Of a stretch of DNA of 5,719 bases, positions 1 to 4,983 are shown one piece after another. Positions within the stretch are counted from its first letter, which is position 1. Every line of letters starts with the position of its first letter. Location of the stretch: assembly GCA_029570205.1 (NCBI GenBank), contig JAKQSI010000020.1, positions 1-5,719 on the forward strand. The letters are read 5' to 3'. The stretch comes from Candidatus Omnitrophota bacterium. GTDB taxonomy: Bacteria > Hinthialibacterota > Hinthialibacteria > Hinthialibacterales > JAKPRU01. The notes under the pieces are model-generated. The model was not told the origin of the DNA. It worked only from the letters and a program-made list of their open reading frames with translations, and ran no database searches. A program made the position numbers and the translations under genes.

Positions 1-1
1 A

Positions 2-175
2 GACAGGTGGATCGAAATCTACCGAGCCGTCCGGGAGCAATGGCCGGGGTGGTCTCAAGCGGACGTGATAGCAGAAACGATCAAACGAGTACACAAGGGG
101 CAGGGTAAACATATTGGGATCTCGGAATCGACACTCCGAGAGTGGTTCAGGCGGCGCGGGATCAAGATGAAATAA
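2..175 (+). CDS. C-terminal fragment of a probable helix-turn-helix DNA-binding protein (5' end outside window)
   Basis: The reading frame is open from the window edge to TAA at 173-175 and gives 57 residues, so only the C-terminus is visible. The last third, GISESTLREWFRRRGIK (about fragment residues 39-55), reads like the second and third helices of a helix-turn-helix: a serine-rich turn, then a basic recognition helix. The part before it is amphipathic and rich in Trp, Arg and Ile. A DNA-binding role in regulation or transposition is an inference from this pattern only; I do not recognise the family. It lies 31 bp upstream of the 77-residue gene and is probably in the same transcript, which ends at the terminator near 474-520. 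Confidence 0.6.
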   Translation, partial: DRWIEIYRAVREQWPGWSQADVIAETIKRVHKGQGKHIGISESTLREWFRRRGIKMK

Positions 176-206
176 TTCCCGGCGGGGACAACGCAAAGGT
201 GAAAAT

Positions 207-440
207 ATGAAACATAATCCGGTGGCAATTTGTTACGAGGATCTCGAAAACAGGCTAATTCGGGATGACGGACCGGCGGTTGATGAGCCTGAAAACAAGG
301 CTCAGGCATTTTATGTGGTTTTGTGGCCGGAGCATGTTTTGACGCCAAGGTATAACGGCGATTGTGATATCCATGGACCGATGACCCGAGAGGACGCGGC
401 GGTTTATCGCGACGGAGTCCGTTTCTATCATGGATATTGA
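207..440 (+). CDS. Hypothetical 77-residue protein
   Basis: I do not recognise this protein. It starts at ATG 207, with AAAGGTG (195-201) five bases upstream as ribosome binding site, and ends at TGA 438-440. It is a small soluble acidic protein with many aromatic residues (for example FYVVLWPEH near residues 35-43 and the ending RFYHGY). It has no signal peptide, membrane segment or cysteine cluster. An intrinsic terminator begins about 34 bp after its stop, so it is the last gene of the transcript arriving from the left. The binding site and downstream terminator favour this gene over the long antisense frame covering the same bases. Small proteins like this are typical phage accessory genes, but no function can be assigned. 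Confidence 0.65.
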   Translation: MKHNPVAICYEDLENRLIRDDGPAVDEPENKAQAFYVVLWPEHVLTPRYNGDCDIHGPMTREDAAVYRDGVRFYHGY

Positions 441-473
441 CCGTGGATCTCCCAGGCGACCTGTTTTTCTGAC

Positions 474-520
474 ATGACCGTCCGGTTTGTACCAGGGCGG
501 CATTTTTCTTTGTTTTTTCT
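474..520 (+). terminator. Intrinsic (rho-independent) terminator
   Basis: CCGTCCGGT (478-486) pairs with ACC (491-493) and GGGCGG (495-500) around a TTGT loop, with one bulged A at 494 and one G-U pair. The stem can be extended outward by ATG (474-476) with CAT (501-503). A T-rich tract follows directly (five Ts at 503-507 and six at 513-518). This is a convincing terminator for the 207-440 gene, and it separates the left transcript from the replication operon. Confidence 0.8.
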
Positions 521-612
521 TCCTTCCCGGACCGTAAGTCCAGGCAATTCAAAATACTCCACCCGAAAATAATTTCAAAAACGCTTTGGATATCTAGTTA
601 TCTGAAACGGCT

Positions 613-654
613 AACGTGCGAACGTGTTGCATTCGCGGAAAAAATCCGTATGTT
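613..654 (+). promoter_or_regulatory. Candidate promoter and operator region of the replication operon
   Basis: The gap after the terminator is AT-rich and must contain the promoter of the gene at 687 if the terminator is efficient. A weak sigma70-like pair is TTGCAT (627-632) and TATGTT (649-654) with a 16-bp spacer; the hexamers match consensus at 3 and 4 of 6 positions. The spacer holds a short dyad, CGGA (636-639) and TCCG (645-648). Just upstream is a direct repeat of AACGTG (613-618 and 621-626), spaced 8 bp apart. These could be operator half-sites. The boxes are poor, so this is only a candidate. Confidence 0.3.
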
Positions 655-686
655 GTGGTTAGATGATAGTTCAAGGAGGTCCGAAA

Positions 687-905
687 ATGAGAATGGAACG
701 CAACGTGACGGATGATGATCGACTACTGAGGGAAAGGGATGCAGCGAGCTTTATCGGAGTCTCGCGGCGGACCCTACAAGGATGGCGGCTGACCGGGCGC
801 GGTCCACAATATCACAAAATCTCGGAACGCTGCATCCGCTACTCGCGGGAACTGCTTGAGGACTGGCTTGCGAGTACCGTCCGAAATTCTACATCAGACC
901 AGTGA
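687..905 (+). CDS. AlpA/excisionase-like winged helix-turn-helix protein
   Basis: This 72-residue protein is one small DNA-binding domain of the MerR-like HTH_17 / AlpA / Xis type. Residues 13-32 (LLRERDAASFIGVSRRTLQG) form the expected helix-turn-helix, W33 starts the wing, and the stretch up to LLEDWLAS (about residue 63) matches the usual family ending. Start ATG 687 is chosen over ATG 663 because a near-perfect ribosome binding site, AGGAGGT (674-680), sits six bases before it; starting at 663 would put that site inside the gene. The stop lies 15 bp before the primase-helicase, so the two are co-transcribed. In phages and satellites such proteins direct excision or activate integrase or replication genes (AlpA in P4-type elements and Gram-negative PICIs). 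Which of these applies here cannot be told from sequence. Confidence 0.85.
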   Translation: MRMERNVTDDDRLLRERDAASFIGVSRRTLQGWRLTGRGPQYHKISERCIRYSRELLEDWLASTVRNSTSDQ

Positions 906-910
906 GAGTA

Positions 911-915
911 GGAGG
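911..915 (+). promoter_or_regulatory. Ribosome binding site of the primase-helicase gene
   Basis: GGAGG, five bases before ATG 921. It is strong and fixes the start of the 613-residue protein. Confidence 0.8.
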
Positions 916-920
916 AAATT

Positions 921-2762
921 ATGCTGACATCGGAAATCGACTTGGCGGCGCTCCGGCAGGACTTGCTGCTGATGCAACAGACCATCGGGCAGGATATTCC
1001 GATGGGGAAGAAATTCCATTGTGTTGATCGGAGACACGGGGACGAAAACGCATCCGCGAATCTGTACGAAAAGGACGGCGCAATTCGGTATCGTTGTTTC
1101 GGCTGTGGACTAGATCAGGACGTAATCGGCATGAGGATGCTACTTGCCGAGGAAACATTTCCGCAGGCGGTGGCGTATTTGAGCAACGGTAACGGAGGGA
1201 CGCCGCAGGAGCCACGATCCGTTTTACCTGATGGAAACCCTTGCCCGAAGCCTGATCGTTCGACTACAGGCACGACCGGGACTGGATTTTCGAGCCTGGA
1301 AGAATTATCGGCGGCGGTGGCCAAGTCCGGCGCGATTGAATCTGTCTATCATTACAATTCCGAATCCGCAGACCATCTCATTGTCTTTCGAGTCAAACAG
1401 AAATTCAGCAAGACATTCCGGCAGTGTCGGCGCGAGGGTGGCCGTTATTATTTCGGCGCACCAATGAAACCTTACTCTATCTATCGGCGCGATCTCATTT
1501 CCACAGCGGAAACCGTTATCGTGTGCGAGGGTGAAAAGTGCGCGGACGCAATCAACGGCTTGCAGATTCCGGGCATTGCGGCGACTACGTCACCCGGCGG
1601 CGCGAAAAATGCCAAAGGTGCAGACTGGTCTGTTCTGTCTGGCAAGAAACTGATTCTCTGGCCGGATAATGACGAGCCGGGGCAGGGATACGTCCGGGAC
1701 GTCTTGGATTGCCTGAGAGCGTTGCCGACACCGCCGCGTGAAATCCTGGAAATCGACCCAGCGGCGCTAGCGCTGAGTGAAAAAGAGGACGTATACGATT
1801 ACCTGCAATCGGGCCGGAGCTTGGAGGACGCCTTGGCGGTTGCGGAACCGATACAGGAGCCGGCGAAGGAACCGGGGTTGAAAGTCTACACGCTTCACGA
1901 GTACATAAAGCTGGAACTCCCACCAAAGGAAAAAATACTTGACCCTATTCTTGACCGGGCAAGCCTTTCGATGGTTCACGCTTGGCGCGGTATCGGGAAA
2001 ACTTTTTTTGCGATGTCTTTGGCGCATTCTGTTTCCGTAGGGGAGCCGTTCCTGTGTTGGAACGTTCCGAAAGCACGCAGAACGCTTTATTTTGAGTCCG
2101 AAATGAAGGGCGGCGACATTCAGGAGCGACTTTGTCATATTGCTTATGCAAGCGACAAAACAACGCGGGATAATTTCCTCATTCTTCCAGGTGACCAGCA
2201 AGATGGGCCGTTGCCGAACCTTGCGGACCGGAAGGGGCAACAGGCCATTGACCAACACTTGGATGGGGTCGAATTCTTTGTGATTGATAACCTCTCCACC
2301 CTGTCACGCGGCGGGCCGGAAAACGATTCGGAATCCTGGAACGAAATCGGCGGATGGCTTCTCAGTTTGAGAAAACGGGGTATTGCCGTCATGCTGATCC
2401 ACCATAGTGGCAAGGCCGGACTGCAACGGGGGACAAGCAAGCGAGAGGACACCCTTGACGTTGTAATCAACCTTCAACGACCGAAAGAATACCGACCAGA
2501 ACACGGCTGTAAGTTTGAGGTTGTGTTCGAGAAATGCAGGTCAATTTCCGGCGCGGACGCGGGGGGTATTGAGGCAACATTGGAGATCGACCAGGGCCGG
2601 GCTTTGTGGACTTGGCGAACCCTCACAAGCCGGTTGATCGACCAGGTGCGGGAGCTGGACGAGGAAGGGCTTACGCAGCGGCAAATTCAAAAGGAACTTC
2701 GGATCGGCCTTGGCACAGTCAACCGATATTTGAAACTGGTAAAGGGTAAGGACACAGAATGA
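921..2762 (+). CDS. Primase-helicase (zinc finger, Toprim, RecA-fold ATPase, C-terminal HTH)
   Basis: This 613-residue replication protein should make RNA primers and unwind the element's origin. Domains in order: a CHC2-like zinc finger with C34, H39, C59 and C62 in the context RYRCFGCG; a Toprim catalytic fold with E203 in VCEGEKCADA and D249/D251 in WPDNDEPG; a proline-rich linker near 308-318; then a RecA/AAA_25 (RepA-type) ATPase. The ATPase has Walker A AWRGIGKT (354-361, K360), Walker B FFVIDN (452-457, D456), an LIHHSGK motif (492-498) and RGTSKREDTLD (503-513). Residues 583-609 (LTQRQIQKELRIGLGTVNRY and what follows) form a helix-turn-helix that may bind the origin. The first Walker A glycine is Ala, which I believe is common in this family. 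All key residues are present, so it looks intact. The heptamer array begins 7 bp after its stop. The domain architecture is secure; origin binding by the HTH is an inference. Confidence 0.93.
   Translation: MLTSEIDLAALRQDLLLMQQTIGQDIPMGKKFHCVDRRHGDENASANLYEKDGAIRYRCFGCGLDQDVIGMRMLLAEETFPQAVAYLSNGNGGTPQEPRSVLPDGNPCPKPDRSTTGTTGTGFSSLEELSAAVAKSGAIESVYHYNSESADHLIVFRVKQKFSKTFRQCRREGGRYYFGAPMKPYSIYRRDLISTAETVIVCEGEKCADAINGLQIPGIAATTSPGGAKNAKGADWSVLSGKKLILWPDNDEPGQGYVRDVLDCLRALPTPPREILEIDPAALALSEKEDVYDYLQSGRSLEDALAVAEPIQEPAKEPGLKVYTLHEYIKLELPPKEKILDPILDRASLSMVHAWRGIGKTFFAMSLAHSVSVGEPFLCWNVPKARRTLYFESEMKGGDIQERLCHIAYASDKTTRDNFLILPGDQQDGPLPNLADRKGQQAIDQHLDGVEFFVIDNLSTLSRGGPENDSESWNEIGGWLLSLRKRGIAVMLIHHSGKAGLQRGTSKREDTLDVVINLQRPKEYRPEHGCKFEVVFEKCRSISGADAGGIEATLEIDQGRALWTWRTLTSRLIDQVRELDEEGLTQRQIQKELRIGLGTVNRYLKLVKGKDTE
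2059..2068. repeat. Palindrome GGAACGTTCC inside the primase-helicase gene
   Basis: This exact 10-bp palindrome also occurs at 2831-2840 within the main array. Here it encodes part of WNVP. It may be a distant extra site for the array-binding protein or a chance match. Confidence 0.35.
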
Positions 2763-2788
2763 AAAATTCATGTTCCACCCGTTCAACG

Positions 2789-2828
2789 TGTTCCATGTTC
2801 CATTTTAAGGAAATGGAACATTGGAACA
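2789..2828. repeat. 40-bp dyad built from four heptamers
   Basis: TGTTCCATTT (2796-2805) and AAATGGAACA (2811-2820) are perfect reverse complements around the 5-base loop TAAGG. A further TGTTCCA (2789-2795) and TGGAACA (2822-2828) extend each arm to 17 pairs with a single unpaired T at 2821. No T tract follows, so it is not a normal terminator. It could extrude as a cruciform or serve as paired protein-binding sites. Confidence 0.75.
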
Positions 2829-2830
2829 CA

Positions 2831-2849
2831 GGAACGTTCCGGTGGAACG
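2831..2849. repeat. Nested palindromes GGAACGTTCC and CGTTCC-GGT-GGAACG
   Basis: A perfect 10-bp palindrome (2831-2840) shares its right half with a second dyad, CGTTCC (2835-2840) and GGAACG (2844-2849). The two folds are mutually exclusive. The element lies immediately right of the 40-bp dyad and is part of the same array. Confidence 0.65.
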
Positions 2850-2864
2850 GAACATGGAACAGAC

Positions 2865-3410
2865 ATGGAACAGACCTTACTTAAGTCATTGGTATTACAG
2901 AAGTTAGAGCGGAACAACGATTGGAACACGGGTGGAACGCAAGCCGAAGATCCGTGTTCCATTGACCCTCAAAAAAATGAGGGGGGTGGAACACCCGTTT
3001 TTGACCGTTCCGGGACCCCAAAACCGAACCATTCCGACCCCGTTTCCGGGCCGATTGCGGAACCCTCTCCGAGCGGGGCGGTTCCCACGGTTCCAAGCGA
3101 TCCAGTCCGTGAGTCCATTGCGCGGCTGGTCGAATATGCGGCGCGGATCGGCGCGGGGCCGGTGGGCGAATTTCTTGAACGACACCCGCAGCAGTGGGCG
3201 GCTGTCGCCTTCGAGTATGACGGCATGGTGGCGCAACTTTCGGAAACCAAACCGGACGCGGATCGGGGCTTTGTCTCGGACTTGGCGGCGGAAAGTGTCT
3301 GCCTGTGGGTCCGGTTGGACTTCCTTCGGGAGATCGAAGGCGACACCTACCGGGCGAAAATGCACGGTCCGGGCGGGGTGTGGGATCGGTTGCGGAAGGG
3401 GGCGCGATAA
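2865..3410 (+). CDS. Hypothetical protein, first of two paralogous genes (origin-overlapping N-terminus)
   Basis: This 181-residue protein has two unlike halves. Residues 1-80 overlap the heptamer array and are low-complexity, rich in Pro, Gly, Asn and Ser, so probably disordered. Residues 84-177 form a helical domain (ARLVEYAARIGAGPVGEFLE, a PDADR motif at 130-134, then a Trp-containing helix) that is homologous to residues 73-163 of the next gene. I do not recognise the family. The start is uncertain: ATG 2865 has only a weak GGAAC upstream (2856-2860), and no other ATG occurs before the conserved domain. The frame is the same as that of the primase-helicase, and only the TGA at 2760 interrupts it. 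Its stop TAATG overlaps the next start, so the pair should be translationally coupled. Its place beside the origin suggests a replication-linked role, but that is a guess. Confidence 0.7.
   Translation: MEQTLLKSLVLQKLERNNDWNTGGTQAEDPCSIDPQKNEGGGTPVFDRSGTPKPNHSDPVSGPIAEPSPSGAVPTVPSDPVRESIARLVEYAARIGAGPVGEFLERHPQQWAAVAFEYDGMVAQLSETKPDADRGFVSDLAAESVCLWVRLDFLREIEGDTYRAKMHGPGGVWDRLRKGAR
2873..2909. other. AT-rich gap between heptamer triplets, candidate DNA unwinding element
   Basis: By hand count 24 of 37 bases are A or T in an otherwise GC-rich neighbourhood, and no heptamer falls here. It is flanked on the left by sites at 2843, 2855 and 2866 and on the right by sites at 2910, 2922 and 2933, all in one orientation and with the same 12- and 11-bp spacing. 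An AT-rich stretch bracketed by binding sites is what an origin melting region looks like. It also encodes residues 4-15 of the downstream gene if that gene starts at 2865. Confidence 0.45.
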
Positions 3411-3913
3411 TGGGCGAACTCAAGGACTGGGCGGTCAAGGTGTTGGAGAACGATCCCACTTGGGGCGCGGCAACGTCCACCCGTCCAGCGGCGCAACCTT
3501 CGACCCGTTCGACCCGGCGGAAACCGGCGGGGCCGGATGTGGATCAAATATGGGCGACTGCGCTGGACAGTCCACCCGTCCGGCAGGAACCGGCGGGATT
3601 CGATTACAGGCCGACACAGATGACCGTCATTCAACGGCTGATCGAAGCGGCGCACCAGTGGGGTGACCGGGCTGTCTCTGAATTCCTGGACAGGAACCCG
3701 GACCGTTGGCCGGTGGTCTGGCAGCAACTCCGGGAGACCGAGCGGCTGATAACCGATTGCCACCCGGACGCGGATCGGGCAAGGGTCACGGCGGCGGCGC
3801 GGCTGGCGACTATCGCATGGATTGAATTTCGGCTACTTGAGAAAACGACCATTACCGAATTCCGGGCAAGGCTGGCACAGGCTTGGAAACGACTACAGGA
3901 AAGTGAGGAATAA
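3410..3913 (+). CDS. Hypothetical protein, second of two paralogous genes
   Basis: This 167-residue protein starts at ATG 3410, overlapping the previous stop by one base (TAATG), with AAGGGGG (3396-3402) seven bases before it. A longer frame from 3305 exists but has no matching binding site and would overlap the preceding gene deeply. Residues 1-20 are helical. Residues 21-70 are a Pro/Arg/Thr-rich linker. Residues 73-163 are the domain shared with the upstream gene: VIQRLIEAAHQWGDRAVSEF, HPDADR at 118-123, and a terminal helix with AWKRL. Over 51 ungapped positions (upstream 84-134 against 73-123 here) I count 19 identities. A 16-bp stretch is identical in both genes (3252-3267 and 3764-3779). 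The family is not recognised; the stop is two bases before the ParB-domain gene, so it belongs to the same operon. Confidence 0.8.
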   Translation: MGELKDWAVKVLENDPTWGAATSTRPAAQPSTRSTRRKPAGPDVDQIWATALDSPPVRQEPAGFDYRPTQMTVIQRLIEAAHQWGDRAVSEFLDRNPDRWPVVWQQLRETERLITDCHPDADRARVTAAARLATIAWIEFRLLEKTTITEFRARLAQAWKRLQESEE

Positions 3914-3915
3914 CC

Positions 3916-4278
3916 ATGGCCACGATCAAAATTGAACCTTTACCCGAAGGAATGCCAATTCACCCGGCGTGTCTAATGTTTCCCATGCTCACCTTGACGC
4001 GGTATGCCGAATTTGTTGAAAACGTCCGGCAGTACGGGCAGATAGAACCTATCACCTTGTACGAGGGGCAGATCCTGGACGGCAAGATCCGCTACAAGGC
4101 GTGTGTTGACTTGGGGATCGAACCGATATTTCGAGTATATTCCGGCGACCCGTGGGCGTATGCTTGGAGCATGAACGGGGTGCGCGGCGATTTGACGGGC
4201 GAAGAGGAACAGCGGTATTTCATTCGAAAATACTTGGAAGAAAAACGCGCGGCGCAGGTAGCGCAGGAAAGACCATGA
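3916..4278 (+). CDS. ParB/sulfiredoxin-like N-terminal domain protein
   Basis: This 120-residue protein is almost only a ParB N-terminal (ParBc) domain of the phage type. Residues 15-23 (IHPACLMFP) match the usual opening, the middle carries a helix and GQIEPITLY, and the core motif ILDGKIRYKAC (53-63) matches the family's LDGRxR pattern with D55, G56 and R59. GDPWAYAWSMN (78-88) and GDLT (91-94) follow as expected. There is no helix-turn-helix DNA-binding domain of classic partition ParB, and no ParA is visible. Such stand-alone domains may bind or hydrolyse CTP or act as nucleases; which applies here is unknown. ATG 3916 has GAGG (3905-3908) seven bases upstream. Its stop overlaps the next start in ATGA. 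Confidence 0.82.
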   Translation: MATIKIEPLPEGMPIHPACLMFPMLTLTRYAEFVENVRQYGQIEPITLYEGQILDGKIRYKACVDLGIEPIFRVYSGDPWAYAWSMNGVRGDLTGEEEQRYFIRKYLEEKRAAQVAQERP

Positions 4279-4508
4279 ACGCGGCTAACAAGATTCCCAT
4301 ATTCAACTTTGAGCGTTCTGAAACCGAGCAAGTCCGGGGGACTGCCTGGCGGCACAGGGGGCGCAAATATCTGGACTGTCGGTTATTTGTTCGCAAGGGC
4401 GACAGGTGGATCGCCACGCGGGAGGGAATTACGTTTCGGGAACACGAGATCCAACGGCTACAAACGGCGGCGGAATTGGCGATAGCACTTCCCGTCAAGA
4501 TCGACTGA
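4275..4508 (+). CDS. PC4/p15-like protein, candidate single-stranded DNA binder
   Basis: This 77-residue protein starts at ATG 4275, overlapping the ParB-domain stop (ATGA), with GGAAAG (4266-4271) as binding site. Longer in-frame starts such as 4152 lie inside the previous gene. Residues 20-70 follow the PC4/p15 coactivator pattern: a strand with W25, then RKYLDCRLF (30-38) like the family's KYVDIR, then DRWIATREGITF (43-54) like the strand ending in KKGISL, then a helix HEIQRLQTAAELA (57-69). The usual Lys before Gly-Ile is Glu here (E50). PC4-fold proteins bind single-stranded DNA as dimers and act in transcription, repair or replication; a replication accessory role fits the operon. The match was made by eye over a short protein, so the family call is moderate. 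Confidence 0.6.
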   Translation: MNAANKIPIFNFERSETEQVRGTAWRHRGRKYLDCRLFVRKGDRWIATREGITFREHEIQRLQTAAELAIALPVKID

Positions 4509-4540
4509 CGGTTACTCATAAGAAACTAGAGGTAACGACC

Positions 4541-4666
4541 ATGGACGAAACTCTTACTCTTGCGAAACTGATCGCGGACGCAAAGGAATTGCGACTTGCG
4601 ATCTCGGAACTGATTGAACGGCTGGAAGAACTACAGGCATTCCAAGAATGCCGGGACACAAACTAA
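4541..4666 (+). CDS. Small helical (coiled-coil) 41-residue protein
   Basis: It starts at ATG 4541 with AGAGGT (4528-4533) seven bases before it; a longer in-frame start at 4406 lies within the PC4-like gene and is less likely. Nearly the whole chain (residues 5-36) is a predicted amphipathic helix with Leu/Ile at heptad-like positions, as in LRLAISELIERLEELQAF. It could be a dimerising peptide or a small regulator. It is too short for a family assignment. It lies in a run of same-strand genes with short gaps, so it is co-transcribed. Confidence 0.65.
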   Translation: MDETLTLAKLIADAKELRLAISELIERLEELQAFQECRDTN

Positions 4667-4690
4667 CGAAACGAAAGGTGGTCCACGAAA

Positions 4691-4978
4691 ATGGCTACAC
4701 GGCAAGATGATTCTTTGGTGCGGCGGTTGAATGAGTTTGACCGGCGAGAGCGTATCCTCACCATCGAGCAAAGGTTACTCGAATCGGAAAAGCGCGAATT
4801 GATCCTGGCAACCGATGGCGAATTGCGGCGGTACGAGCTGTCTGCGCTGGAACGGCGGGCGAATGCTCCGGTGGCGGTAACCAGTCCTCACGAGGACGCA
4901 CGGGTGGAACTCCGGCGGTTGAATGCGGGAAGGCGCGAACGAGAATTACGACTAACTTCTACAGGCGAAAGGCGGTGA
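4691..4978 (+). CDS. Hypothetical charged helical 95-residue protein
   Basis: The protein is very rich in Arg, Glu and Leu. Residues 8-57 look like one long charged helix able to form a coiled coil (RRLNEFDRRERILTIEQRLL and onward). A short Pro/Val break follows (about 59-66), then a second basic helix (about 69-88). The 13-bp sequence CGGCGGTTGAATG occurs at 4721-4733 and again at 4913-4925, each time encoding RRLN, which hints at an internal duplication. AAAGGTGG (4674-4681) lies nine bases before ATG 4691. No family is recognised. Its end is close to the next gene: its TGA (4976-4978) is five bases before ATG 4984. Confidence 0.65.
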   Translation: MATRQDDSLVRRLNEFDRRERILTIEQRLLESEKRELILATDGELRRYELSALERRANAPVAVTSPHEDARVELRRLNAGRRERELRLTSTGERR

Positions 4979-4983
4979 CGGCA

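Larger units (their letters stand above)
2769..2993. repeat. TGGAACA/TGTTCCA iteron-like array, probable replication origin
   Basis: Ten exact heptamers lie in 225 bp. TGTTCCA occurs at 2771, 2789, 2796 and 2955; TGGAACA occurs at 2814, 2822, 2855, 2866, 2922 and 2987. One-base or end variants occur at 2830 (AGGAACG), 2843 and 2933 (TGGAACG), and 2848 and 2910 (CGGAACA). By eye I found no exact heptamer elsewhere in the window. The left half (2771-2849) is made of inverted copies; the right half (2843-2939) is mainly direct copies around an AT-rich gap. Position directly 3' of a primase-helicase gene with a C-terminal HTH, repeated short sites and a nearby AT-rich stretch are hallmarks of iteron origins such as those of P4 and SaPI elements. 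The alternative is a centromere-like or operator array bound by the ParB-domain protein or the AlpA-like protein. Confidence 0.75.

Noticed and set aside
2-14. 13-bp match GACAGGTGGATCG also present at 4401-4413
   Set aside because: Both copies encode DRWI in unrelated proteins; a 13-mer shared somewhere in a window of this size is expected fairly often by chance.
55-552. 165-codon open frame on the minus strand
   Set aside because: It covers the terminator and the 77-residue gene, which has its own ribosome binding site; its start region is just the reverse of the T-rich terminator tract, and it has no recognisable domain.
2796-2820. Hairpin as a transcription terminator for the primase-helicase
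   Set aside because: The stem is followed by TTGGAAC, not by a T tract, and its arms are array heptamers.
2769-2993. CRISPR array
   Set aside because: Repeats are only 7 bp, occur in both orientations and have short uneven spacers, unlike CRISPR repeats.
3305-3409. N-terminal extension of the second paralogue from ATG 3305
   Set aside because: It would overlap the upstream gene by about 100 bases; ATG 3410 has a good ribosome binding site and a TAATG coupling overlap.
2881-3480. 199-codon minus-strand frame opposite the first paralogue
   Set aside because: Pro/Arg-rich shadow caused by GC-rich codons; no binding site and no known domain.
2932-3666. 244-codon plus-strand frame with Arg/Gly-rich translation
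   Set aside because: It runs out of frame across both paralogous genes, whose protein-level homology shows that their own frames are the coding ones.
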